NCBI RefSeq assembly: GCF_026191915.1
Contig: NZ_JAIMBY010000007.1
Span: 1-64,000, forward strand
Direction of reading: 5' to 3'
Length of the DNA: 64,000 bases
From: Acidiphilium sp. PA
Lineage (GTDB): Bacteria; Pseudomonadota; Alphaproteobacteria; Acetobacterales; Acetobacteraceae
In this document: positions 10,172 to 18,076 of the stretch, piece by piece
How the letters are laid out: each line of letters opens with the position of its first letter
Numbering within the stretch: position 1 is the first letter of the stretch
Translations under genes and position numbers: made by a program
Notes under the pieces: generated by a model
Database searches by the model: none
What the model was told of the DNA's origin: nothing
The model's input: only the letters and a program-made list of their open reading frames with translations

Positions 10172-10464
10172 GGGCGGGGTTCCTTGCGCGGTTTGGGATG
10201 GCGTAGCGCAAGGGGGAGACGGCTGGAAGCCGTGGACGTTATTCTATGACAACGGGTTGGGACAACGGGTTGGTGGTGTGCATGCGCGGACTTGGTGCGG
10301 CCGGACTGCCGTGGGGGTGGCGTTGTCTGGCAGATTGGTGCGCGATGGCGCGCGATGTTCATCGATCGTTAATCATTTCGCGGTATCGACATCAGGTGTG
10401 CGCGGCGCGCGACGGAGAGACGGCCTGGACCGTCGCGAAGGCGACGATTTGATGAGGTTGATGG
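10172..10464. other. Intergenic gap with 13-bp tandem duplication
   Basis: No gene is supported here. GACAACGGGTTGG occurs twice in perfect tandem at 10248-10260 and 10261-10273, upstream of cobP (minus) and the GT61 gene (plus). Any promoters for these divergent genes must lie here, but I see no convincing -35/-10 pair. I looked for a B12-box riboswitch core on both strands and found none. Confidence 0.5.
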
Positions 10465-11559
10465 ATGATGGGCGAGGCGGGGTGGTGGGACGAACAGATC
10501 GTGATGCCGAGCAGTGCGTTTGCGCCGGCGGGGTCGATCCATCTGGGTGAGACGATGAATTGCAGCGCGACGCGCGCGCGGTTCGCGGCGAGGACCGCGA
10601 CGCGGGCCGTCAAGCACACGCGGGTGCGCGGCGCGGTGTTCGATTCGATCAGCGGCTGTCTGTTCAATCAGGGCCGTCTGCTGCCGCAGACGGCCGGATT
10701 GCTCTACGCGAATGAGGAGTCGGTGGCACGGGCGCGGTCGCGGTCACCCTCGTTCGAAATCAGGGGGCGGCGGGTTTTTTCGATCTTTTTTCGTTGGGCA
10801 GAGGCCAATTACGGGCACTGGATCGACCAGGTTCTGCCGGCGCTGTTTCATTTCATGGCCGATCCTGAATTCGCATCGTCGGTGCTGCTGCTGCCGAAAA
10901 CGTCGTTGGCGGCGCAACGGTCGAGTTTGCACCATGTGCTGCGGGATTTGCCCGATCATAAGTTCGTCGAGGACAATGAGGCGATCTTTTGCGACGATAT
11001 CACGATTTCGTCGCTGTTGACGGAACATTCCGGGGGCGTCGAGATGGCATGCCAGCCGATGTATAACGCGATCGTCGATCCGTTGTGGCGGCAAAACTCG
11101 TTTCTGACCGATCGCCCCCGCCCCATGATTTACATCTCGCGCGAGGACGTCACCGCGCGCAGCATGCGCAACGAGTTGGCGCTGATCGAGATGCTCGCGG
11201 GATTCGGGGTGATCCCGGTGATTTGCAGCAAGATGTCGTTTGAGGAACAGGTCGAGATGTTCGGCTCGGCATCGGTGATCATCGGTGCTCATGGCGCCGG
11301 GTTGGTGAATATCGCGTTCTGCCGACCCGGGACGGTTCTGTACGAGTTGTTCCCGAGCCATTTCATGCCGAATGTGTTCAATGGCATCGCCCAGGCCCGC
11401 GGGATGCATTACTGGGCCGATCAATTCGAGCCTGATCCGGTTCCCGATCTGGGTCGAACGGGTCTGGAGGCCGATATCCTGAACCGACGGGCGCGGAGCT
11501 GGGCGGTCGATATTCCGCTGATCAAGGACCGGATCGAGATGATTCTTGCACATCGATGA
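10465..11559 (+). CDS. Glycosyltransferase family 61 (DUF563) protein
   Basis: This 364-residue protein resembles GT61/DUF563 glycosyltransferases of capsule and surface polysaccharide clusters. Supporting segments are RWAEANYGHWIDQVLPALFHF (about residues 111-131), YISREDVTARSMRNE, and the highly conserved GAHGAGLVNIAFCRPGT near residues 273-289. The acceptor and sugar are unknown. No signal peptide or transmembrane helix is obvious. ATG 10465 lies after GAGG; ATG 10504 (MPSSAF) is an alternative start. It stands alone between cobalamin genes and a GNAT gene, so linkage to the polysaccharide genes at 59-62 kb is only conceptual. Confidence 0.82.
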   Translation: MMGEAGWWDEQIVMPSSAFAPAGSIHLGETMNCSATRARFAARTATRAVKHTRVRGAVFDSISGCLFNQGRLLPQTAGLLYANEESVARARSRSPSFEIRGRRVFSIFFRWAEANYGHWIDQVLPALFHFMADPEFASSVLLLPKTSLAAQRSSLHHVLRDLPDHKFVEDNEAIFCDDITISSLLTEHSGGVEMACQPMYNAIVDPLWRQNSFLTDRPRPMIYISREDVTARSMRNELALIEMLAGFGVIPVICSKMSFEEQVEMFGSASVIIGAHGAGLVNIAFCRPGTVLYELFPSHFMPNVFNGIAQARGMHYWADQFEPDPVPDLGRTGLEADILNRRARSWAVDIPLIKDRIEMILAHR

Positions 11560-11617
11560 GGCGGGAGACTGGTTCGCCCTGTTCGTGGGTTGGGATGGAT
11601 ATGAAGCGGGGACGGGT

Positions 11618-11650
11618 GATTGAGGGGGCGATTGAGGGGGCGATTGGGGG
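11618..11650. repeat. 12-bp tandem repeat in intergenic gap
   Basis: GATTGAGGGGGC is repeated 2.7 times (11618-11629, 11630-11641, then GATTGGGGG). The rest of the GT61-GNAT gap (11560-11788) holds no recognisable feature. Confidence 0.6.
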
Positions 11651-11788
11651 TGAGGGTGGCGGGCGGTCCGGATTTTGCGATGAGGCGGGCGGGGCGACCG
11701 GGATGGGGCTGACCGCTGGATGAGGGCAGGATGGCGCGGTGATGTTTCGGGTGATTTGTTTTGAGGTTTGCCGGGCGACTGTGGCGGG

Positions 11789-12655
11789 TCAGGGTTGCCG
11801 GATGCGGTAGTGATAGGGGTAGGCGGGCTGGAAGCCGAGCGATTGGTAGAGGGTTCTGGCGGGGTGGTTGGCTGCGGTGACCTGGAGGTAGGCGGTGTGG
11901 GCGCTGACCTGGTGGCCCCAGTGGAGCAGGGCGGTGGTGAGGCGGCGGCCGTGGCCGTGGCCGCGATCGGGCGGGTTTATCACGATGTCGAACAGGCCGA
12001 TGGCGCCGCGTTCGTGGACGGCGAGGCCGAAGCCGATGGCGCGGTGGTTGGTACGGCCCTGGGCGTGGTTGTTGGTGCGACCGGCGGGGTGGCCGGGGAT
12101 GCGGAGGGTGGCGAAGGCGGCGGGGAGGGCGATGGCGGCGACCATGCGGTCGTGGATCGGGCGGTGGTGCGGGGGGATGTTGCTGGCCTCGGCTGATCCG
12201 GTGCGCCATTCGGCTGAGGGGGATGGCGCGATTTCGATTTCGATCGCCGGGTCGATGGCGGGTTTGGGTTGCATCGCGGGCAGTGCGGCGTGGAGCACCA
12301 GCGAGGGGTCGGATCTGGTGTAGCCGGCATCTGCCAAAGCCTGGTCGATGGCGGGGCCGGCGAGGGGTGAGAGGCGGAAGATGGCGGGCAAATTCTGGCG
12401 GGCGTAGAGGCGTTCGGCGGCGGCGCGCAGGGTTTCGAACGGGGTTGCCGGGTCGAGCGCGTTGACCGAATTGGCGCGTTTGGTGTGGCCGCCGGACAGG
12501 CGCATGACCCAGCCGCCGTGCAGGATGGTTTGCAGGGCGGGCCAGGCGTTCATGGCACGTTCTTCGAGGGCGCGGAGTTCTGGGGCGCGGAGTTCTGGGG
12601 CGCGGAGTTCGGGGGCGCAAAGGTCGGGGGCGTGGATGGGGGCGGGGTCGGTCAT
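11789..12655 (-). CDS. GNAT family N-acetyltransferase with N-terminal pentapeptide repeat
   Basis: The 288-residue protein has a C-terminal GNAT fold: FDIVINPPDRGHGHGRRLTTALLHW contains the acetyl-CoA pyrophosphate loop (R-G-x-G-x-G-like), and YLQVTAANHPARTLYQSLGF is the classic motif B that follows. The substrate is unknown. The first 35 residues hold three tandem APELR units encoded by a 15-bp repeat. A normal GNAT N-terminus could instead begin at the internal Met35 (MNAWPALQ), making the repeat segment dispensable. Convergent with GT61. Confidence 0.85.
   Translation of the reverse strand: MTDPAPIHAPDLCAPELRAPELRAPELRALEERAMNAWPALQTILHGGWVMRLSGGHTKRANSVNALDPATPFETLRAAAERLYARQNLPAIFRLSPLAGPAIDQALADAGYTRSDPSLVLHAALPAMQPKPAIDPAIEIEIAPSPSAEWRTGSAEASNIPPHHRPIHDRMVAAIALPAAFATLRIPGHPAGRTNNHAQGRTNHRAIGFGLAVHERGAIGLFDIVINPPDRGHGHGRRLTTALLHWGHQVSAHTAYLQVTAANHPARTLYQSLGFQPAYPYHYRIRQP
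12570..12614. repeat. 15-bp in-frame tandem repeat
   Basis: Units GCGCGGAGTTCTGGG at 12570-12584 and 12585-12599 are identical. 12600-12614 differs by one base, and a decayed fourth unit follows. Read on the minus strand they encode the tandem APELR units of the GNAT protein, so copy-number change preserves the frame. Confidence 0.8.
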
Positions 12656-12828
12656 CGGGTGGAGTATGACGGTTGGTGGTTGGAGGTGGAAGGTGTTGGG
12701 GTGCTGGTGGGATTTGGATCAATCGGCGAAGCACGCGTGAGCGCCGGTTGGGCGGTGCGAGAGCCGGGACACGGTTGCCGTTGCGGGGGAAAGCGGTCAG
12801 CATGATTTGCTAACGGGGGGCGGACGGC

Positions 12829-15800
12829 ATGAATCAGGTGGACCAGCGTTTTCAGACTTATTTCGATGCGCTTCGCCGTGTGCCGCTGGATGACAAGACC
12901 GAGCATACCGACCGGGGTGCGCTGGAGGCGTTGCTGGCGGCGTTTGGACGGACAGGGGTTGTGGTGCAGCATGAGCCACGGCGGCAGGACGACAAGGGGT
13001 CGCCTGATTTCAAGATAACCAGTGGCGGCGCGGTGCTTGGCTATGTCGAAGTCAAGACGATCGGGGAAAATCTGGATGCTGTGCTGAAATCGGCGCAAAT
13101 CAAGAAATACCGGCTGCTTTCGGACAATATTCTGCTCACTGATTATCTGCATTTCATCTGGATTGGGCCGCAGGGGATCGAGCGGGAATCGCTGGCGTTT
13201 GCCGATGATCTTGATAATCGCAAGTACCGGCTCAATCCCGATCGGGCGGCGGTGGTCGGGCGGTTGATCGGCGGATTTTTTTCGCAGCCGCCGGCGGGGA
13301 TTGCGCGGGCGCAGGCGCTGGCGGCGGCGCTGGCGACACGATCGCATTTGTTGCGCGACGGGTTGGCGGAGGCGTTGGCGCATCAGGCGGCGCATCAGCA
13401 GCAGGGGCGGTTGTATGGGCTGTTCAACGCGTTCCGGGTGCAGGTTTTTCATGATCTGGAACTTGGCGAATTTGCCGATGCGTTCGCGCAGATGCTGGCC
13501 TATGGGTTGTTCCTGGCGCGGTTGAACACCGATGAGACGATTACGCTGGATAATGCGCGCCAGTTCGTGCCGGGGGCGTTTCCGCTGATTCGTGAGTTGA
13601 TCGATTTCATCGGCGAGTTGCGGTCGGCGGATTACGGGGCGATTCGTTGGCTGGTCGAGGAGATATTATCGATTATGAACGGGCTCGATCTGGCGGCGAT
13701 CCGGCTGGATTTGAGTTTTTCGAACCGGCGGGCGATCCGGCGGGCGGTGCGGGCGGATTCGGAGGCGGAGCATCGTTTGTTCGAGCGGGACCCGTTCGTG
13801 TATTTCTATGAGGATTTTTTGGCGCGGTATGATGCGAAGCTGCGCAAGTCGCGCGGGGTGTATTACACCCCGCCGCCGGTGGTGAATTTCATTATCCGGG
13901 CGATCGATGATCTGCTGCGGTCGGAATTCGGGATTGCGGATGGGCTCGCGGATCATCGGCGGGTGACGCTGCTGGATTTCGCGACCGGGACGGGGACGTT
14001 TCTGCTCGAGGCGCTGGAACGGATGTTCGAGACGATCGGCGATGGTCAGGCCAAGCGGGAAATGCTGGTGCGTGAGCATGTGCTGAAAAACGTGTTCGGG
14101 TTCGAGTATCTGATCGCGCCGTATACGATCGCGCATTTGAAATTGTCGCAGTATTTGAAGGACAAAGGGATCGCGCTGGGCGGTGCTGAGCGGTTGCGGA
14201 TTTATCTGACGAATACGTTGGAGCCGATCGCGCCGCAGGCCAATTTTTTGCTTCCGGCATTGAGTGACGAGGCGGCGGCGGCGCAAACGGTGAAGGATCA
14301 GCCGATCCTGGTGATTACGGGAAATCCGCCGTATTCGGGGCATTCGCGCAACAAAGGTGAATGGATTGCGCGCGCAATCGATGCCTACAAGATGGTTGAT
14401 GGCGAGAAGCTGGGCGAGAAGAATCCGAAGTGGTTGAACGATGATTATGTGAAGTTCATCCGGTTCGCGCAGATGAAGATCGATGCGGTTCCGGAAGGGA
14501 TTGTCGGCATCATCACCAATCATTCCTTTCTCGACAACCCGACGTTCCGGGGGATGCGCCAGTCGCTGATGAAGAGTTTCGACCGGATTTATGTGCTCGA
14601 TCTGCATGGCAATGCGAAGAAGAAGGAACAGGCGCCGGACGGATCGAAAGACGAGAATGTCTTCGATATCGAGCAGGGGGTGGCGATTTCTCTGTTCGTG
14701 AAATCGCGCCATGCGACGGATCGGAAGGTGTTTCGGGCTGATTTGTTCGGGATGCGGCTGGCGAAATATGAGGCTCTGGCGCGGACGGCGTTTGCTGGTG
14801 TCGAGTGGCGGGAGGTGGTGCCGGCAAAGCCGTTTTATTTGTTCGAGACGGCCGACGCCGTTCTGGCGTTGGAATATCGTGCGTTTCCAGCGGTCGGGGA
14901 TATTTTTCCGGTCAACAGCGTTGGTATCGTGACGGCGCGCGACAATCTGGCGATCCAGTTTTCACGCGAGGATATCATGCGTGTGGTGCGGGATTTCTCG
15001 GAGCGTAGTCCGGAGGATGCGAGGGAGCATTATGGGCTCGGAAAGGACGTGCGGGATTGGCGGGTCGCTTGGGCCCAAGCAGATGTGGTCAACTCCGGAA
15101 TAACGACGGCGTTAGCTAGGCAAGTTCTCTATAGACCCTTTGATGCTCGATGGACTTATTTTACTGGCCATTCGCGTGGATTTCATTGTTATCCTCGATC
15201 GAACGTTATGCGTCACATGCTGCAGGATAACATTGGACTTATCACATCGAGGCTGACCAAGGGCGAAACTTTTAAGCATGTTCAAGTCTGCGATAGTATT
15301 ACTGAAGTTATCTGTATGTCTCCCACTACTTCAAATAATGGCTTTTTGTTTCCGCTCTTTCTTTATTCAATCTCTGAGCAAAGCGCCGGCAGCAAAAAAA
15401 CTGTGCGCACAGGTACCATGGATTGGCTTTCGAATACAGAACGCTCTGAAAATATCGCTCCCGCATTTCGTTCTGAACTAATCGCACGCTTTGGTAAAGT
15501 AAAAATCACGCCAGAGCAGATTTTTGGATATGTCTATGCTGTGCTGCATGCGCCTGCTTATCGGAGCCGCTATGCTGAGTTTTTGCGGGGAGATTTTCCG
15601 CGAATCCCGTTGGCACCGGAGCGGGCGCAGTTCGAGTTGCTTGCCGGGCTGGGGTGGGATCTGGCGCAGGTTCATTTGTTGAAGGTGCGGCCGGCGGGGC
15701 GGTTGGCGCAGTATCGGGGGCAGGGCGACAATTTGGTCGAGACGCCGCGTTATGTGGCGGCGGAGGCGGCGGTTTACATCAATGCGGGGCAGTTTTTTGC

Positions 15801-16008
15801 GCCGGTCGCGGCGGACGTGTGGGGGTTTCAGATTGGTGGGTATCAGGTGCTGGAGAAGTATTTGAAGTCGCGCAAGGGGCGGGTGTTGAGTCTGGATGAG
15901 GTGACGCAGGTGGAGCGGATTGTGGGGGCGTTGGGGGCGACGATCGAGGCGATGGCGGCGATCGATGAGGTTTATGTGCGGGCGTTCGGGTTGGGTGGTG
16001 TGGGGTGA
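12829..16008 (+). CDS. Single-chain restriction-modification enzyme (Type ISP/IIG-like)
   Basis: This 1059-residue protein combines a nuclease-like N-terminus and an adenine-N6 methyltransferase. Residues 59-76 show a PD-(D/E)xK arrangement: Pro-Asp at 59-60, then Glu74-Val-Lys76 in GYVEVKT. The SAM-binding motif I is DFATGTGTF (383-391) and the catalytic motif IV is NPPY (499-502). The C-terminal third should be the target-recognition part, with LYRPFDARW early in it. No DExH helicase motifs are visible between nuclease and methyltransferase, unlike full-length Type ISP enzymes (about 1600 residues), so it is closer to a Type IIG layout. The part at about 15,080-15,520 is clearly more AT-rich than the rest. 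No separate specificity or methylase gene is adjacent. GNAT lies upstream on the other strand. Confidence 0.85.
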   Translation: MNQVDQRFQTYFDALRRVPLDDKTEHTDRGALEALLAAFGRTGVVVQHEPRRQDDKGSPDFKITSGGAVLGYVEVKTIGENLDAVLKSAQIKKYRLLSDNILLTDYLHFIWIGPQGIERESLAFADDLDNRKYRLNPDRAAVVGRLIGGFFSQPPAGIARAQALAAALATRSHLLRDGLAEALAHQAAHQQQGRLYGLFNAFRVQVFHDLELGEFADAFAQMLAYGLFLARLNTDETITLDNARQFVPGAFPLIRELIDFIGELRSADYGAIRWLVEEILSIMNGLDLAAIRLDLSFSNRRAIRRAVRADSEAEHRLFERDPFVYFYEDFLARYDAKLRKSRGVYYTPPPVVNFIIRAIDDLLRSEFGIADGLADHRRVTLLDFATGTGTFLLEALERMFETIGDGQAKREMLVREHVLKNVFGFEYLIAPYTIAHLKLSQYLKDKGIALGGAERLRIYLTNTLEPIAPQANFLLPALSDEAAAAQTVKDQPILVITGNPPYSGHSRNKGEWIARAIDAYKMVDGEKLGEKNPKWLNDDYVKFIRFAQMKIDAVPEGIVGIITNHSFLDNPTFRGMRQSLMKSFDRIYVLDLHGNAKKKEQAPDGSKDENVFDIEQGVAISLFVKSRHATDRKVFRADLFGMRLAKYEALARTAFAGVEWREVVPAKPFYLFETADAVLALEYRAFPAVGDIFPVNSVGIVTARDNLAIQFSREDIMRVVRDFSERSPEDAREHYGLGKDVRDWRVAWAQADVVNSGITTALARQVLYRPFDARWTYFTGHSRGFHCYPRSNVMRHMLQDNIGLITSRLTKGETFKHVQVCDSITEVICMSPTTSNNGFLFPLFLYSISEQSAGSKKTVRTGTMDWLSNTERSENIAPAFRSELIARFGKVKITPEQIFGYVYAVLHAPAYRSRYAEFLRGDFPRIPLAPERAQFELLAGLGWDLAQVHLLKVRPAGRLAQYRGQGDNLVETPRYVAAEAAVYINAGQFFAPVAADVWGFQIGGYQVLEKYLKSRKGRVLSLDEVTQVERIVGALGATIEAMAAIDEVYVRAFGLGGVG

Positions 16009-16044
16009 TGGGCTGGGTTGTCGCGTTTGGTTCGCAATGACGGG

Positions 16045-16182
16045 GTGTGGGTGGTGGGTATCGAGGGATACCCACCCTACGATTCGGGGTGGAGCGGGGC
16101 TGGATTGCCGCGCTTCGTTCGCGAGATGACGGGGCGGGGGTTTTGGGTGTGGGTGGTGGGTATTGAGGGATACCCACCCTAC
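16045..16182. repeat. Two copies of a 37-bp hairpin repeat
   Basis: A unit of about 37 bp containing stem GGTGGGTAT, a 6-nt loop and ATACCCACC occurs at about 16045-16081 (hairpin 16053-16076) and at about 16146-16182 (hairpin 16155-16178). The two copies differ mainly in the loop. They lie directly after the restriction-modification gene and could act as terminators or REP-like elements. Confidence 0.75.
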
Positions 16183-16202
16183 GGGTCTGGGTGGTTTGAT
16201 TT

Positions 16203-16265
16203 ATAAAAGTTTTTTGCTTCTTTTTTTCAAAAAAGAAGGCCTTGCCTTGCCTTGCCTTGCCTTGC
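16203..16265. repeat. T/A-rich repeat arm and CTTGC pentamer array
   Basis: A single arm of the dispersed intergenic element (AAAGTTTTTTGCTTC then TTTTTTTCAAAAAAGAAG) ends at about 16238. It is followed by five perfect CTTGC units at 16241-16265, a short tandem repeat that could vary by slippage. It sits just upstream of the cobalamin riboswitch, where the promoter of the cob operon should be. Confidence 0.7.
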
Positions 16266-16310
16266 GCGCGATCGTTTTGACAGGCGTCGGGCGGGGCTTG
16301 TATGACTAGA

Positions 16311-16492
16311 CTGTGATGGTCCTTCCGCGAGGGAGGTGAATAGGGAACGTGGTGTGAGGCCACGGCTGCCCCCGCAACTGTAAGCGGCGCGGTTTCCGTC
16401 CATTTGCCACTGGGTGTTTTCCGGGAAGGCGATGGGAACCATGGGGAGTGATCCCCGGCGTTGTGAGCCAGGAGACCTGCCATCTGCGGCCG
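16311..16492 (+). promoter_or_regulatory. Cobalamin riboswitch (AdoCbl/B12 element)
   Basis: All core blocks of the class are present in order: GATGGTCCTTCCGCGAGGGA, then GGTGAATAGGGAACG, then GGCTGCCCCCGCAACTGTAA, then TTGCCACTGGG, CCGGGAAGG, and the B12 box GAGCCAGGAGACCTGCC at about 16465-16481. It precedes the DUF1636-cobW-cobN-cobGHIJ operon by about 150 bases. In this class ligand binding usually represses expression, often by sequestering the ribosome-binding site. The sequence 16493-16647 would hold the expression platform. Confidence 0.96.
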
Positions 16493-16647
16493 GGCGTGAT
16501 GTCTGGCTGGGCTGAACGTGTCTCGGGCGGGGTGTCCTGATGACAGCGACGCGTGAAAACGTCGTCTTTCGGTTTGCCGTTCTGGCGGGCCGGGACGGTC
16601 AGTGATCGTTGCCTGATGCATGGCGGAGGGTTCCGTCCGGGGGTTCG

Positions 16648-17034
16648 ATGACTGACGCGGTTGCGCATTTGCATGTCTGTATCACGTGCCGGGCTGGTTT
16701 GCCGTTGGAGCCCGGCGGGGTGCCGATGGGGGCGGATTTGTATGCCGCACTTGCCGCGTGCGCCGAGGGGGCGCCGGTTGTGCTGCGCGGGGTCGAGTGC
16801 CTGGCGATGTGTGCGCACGGGTGTTCGGCGGCGATTTCGATGCCGGGGAAATGGAGTTATCTGTTGGGCGGGTTGCGGCCGGCGATGGCGGGCGATCTGA
16901 TGGATTATGCGCGGTCGTATGTGGCGTCGGGCAGCGGGACGATCATGCCGTCGCGCCGGGCGGCTTCGCTTCGGGATATGATCGTGGGCCGGGTGCCGGC
17001 GTTCGATGCGGGGATGGGGGAGGCTGCGGAATGA
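16648..17034 (+). CDS. DUF1636 metal-binding protein (ferredoxin-like) of cob operon
   Basis: The protein has 128 residues from ATG 16648, which follows a GGGGG stretch; an upstream in-frame start at 16609 lies in leader sequence. An N-terminal strand enters a Cys-x2-Cys pair (VCITC). Later ECLAMCAHGC supplies three more cysteines, consistent with the small thioredoxin-like [2Fe-2S] ferredoxin appearance of DUF1636. It is the first gene after the B12 riboswitch and overlaps cobW by ATGA, so it is co-regulated with corrin synthesis. Its function is not established; an electron-transfer role for an oxygen-using step such as CobG, or cobalt handling with CobW, is inference. Confidence 0.75.
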   Translation: MTDAVAHLHVCITCRAGLPLEPGGVPMGADLYAALAACAEGAPVVLRGVECLAMCAHGCSAAISMPGKWSYLLGGLRPAMAGDLMDYARSYVASGSGTIMPSRRAASLRDMIVGRVPAFDAGMGEAAE

Positions 17035-18074
17035 GCAAGGTGCCGGCGACGATCATCACGGGGTTTCTGGGGGCGGGGAAGACGACGCTGCTGCGGCATC
17101 TGCTGGCGCATGCGGGCGGGCGGCGGATTGCGGTGATTGTGAACGAGTTCGGGGCGTTGGGGGTGGATGGCGAGACGCTGCGGCGGTGCGGCATCGAGGC
17201 GTGCGGCGATGAGGATATTGTCGAACTGGCGAACGGGTGTCTGTGCTGCACGGTGGCGGAGGATTTTATTCCCACCATGACGGCGCTGCTCGATCGGGCG
17301 TTGCCGCCGGAGCACATTATCATCGAGACGTCCGGGCTTGCGATTCCGAAGCCGCTGCTGAAGGCGTTCACCTGGCCGGGGATCGGCACGCGGGTGACGG
17401 TGGATGGGGTGATCGCGGTGGTAGATGGGCCGGCGGTGGCGGCGGGGCGGTTTGCCGATGATCCGGCGGCGGTGGCGCGGCAACGGGCGGCGGACCCTTC
17501 GCTCGATCATGATAATCCGCTGGCCGAGGTTTATGAGGATCAGTTGCAGGCGGCGGATCTGATCGTGCTGAACAAGGCGGATCTGCTGTCGGGCGACGCG
17601 CTGGCGGCGGTGCGGGCGGGGATTGCGGCGGCGTTGCCGCGGGCGGTGAAGCTGGTGGCGGCGCGGCAGGGCCAGCTTGATCCGGCGGTGGTGTTCGGGC
17701 TGGGGGCGGCGGCGGAGGCGGATCTGGCGGCGCGGCCGTCGCATCACGATGCCGAGGACGGCGCGCATGAGCATGATGATTTCGAGAGTTTTTCGGTGGG
17801 GATCGGGGTGCAGGGCGATGTCGATGGGTTGATCGCGCGGCTGCGCGCGGTGGCGGCGGCGCATGACGTGCTGCGGATCAAGGGGTTTGCGGCGATCGCG
17901 GGCAAGCCGATGCGGCTGGCGGTGCAGGGGGTGGGCGCGCGGTTCACCTGGCATTTCGATCGGGCGTGGGCGGCGGGCGAGGTGCGGCGCGGGGATATCG
18001 TGGTGATCGGGCTGAGCGGGCTGGATCGGCCGGCGATCGAGGCGGCGATCGGCTCTGAGACGGTTGCGGCGTAG
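17031..18074 (+). CDS. cobW: CobW, COG0523-family GTPase metallochaperone
   Basis: The 347-residue G3E GTPase is proposed in the family to deliver cobalt for corrin synthesis. The Walker A is GFLGAGKTT (11-19). The metal-binding GCLCC lies at 69-73, the Walker B/IETSGLA segment follows, and NKAD is the G4 motif. A histidine/acidic patch near residues 235-248 (HHDAEDGAHEHDD) is a typical metal-sensing loop. The C-terminal CobW_C domain includes RGDIVVIG. It overlaps the upstream DUF1636 gene and is two bases from cobN, consistent with a cobalt-loading role beside the chelatase. Confidence 0.95.
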   Translation: MSKVPATIITGFLGAGKTTLLRHLLAHAGGRRIAVIVNEFGALGVDGETLRRCGIEACGDEDIVELANGCLCCTVAEDFIPTMTALLDRALPPEHIIIETSGLAIPKPLLKAFTWPGIGTRVTVDGVIAVVDGPAVAAGRFADDPAAVARQRAADPSLDHDNPLAEVYEDQLQAADLIVLNKADLLSGDALAAVRAGIAAALPRAVKLVAARQGQLDPAVVFGLGAAAEADLAARPSHHDAEDGAHEHDDFESFSVGIGVQGDVDGLIARLRAVAAAHDVLRIKGFAAIAGKPMRLAVQGVGARFTWHFDRAWAAGEVRRGDIVVIGLSGLDRPAIEAAIGSETVAA

Positions 18075-18076
18075 CG

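Noticed and set aside
10172-10464. Second cobalamin riboswitch upstream of cobP
   Set aside because: I looked for the B12 box and the core GCCACTG/GGGAA blocks on both strands and found none.
11421-12803. Long minus-strand open frame of 460 codons across GT61 and GNAT
   Set aside because: Its translation is almost entirely Arg, Pro and His, it overlaps a well-supported GNAT gene in another frame, and it has no family features. It is a high-G+C shadow frame.
16045-16265. CRISPR-like array near 16.1 kb
   Set aside because: Only two copies of the hairpin unit and a 5-bp microsatellite; there is no regular repeat-spacer pattern and no cas gene.
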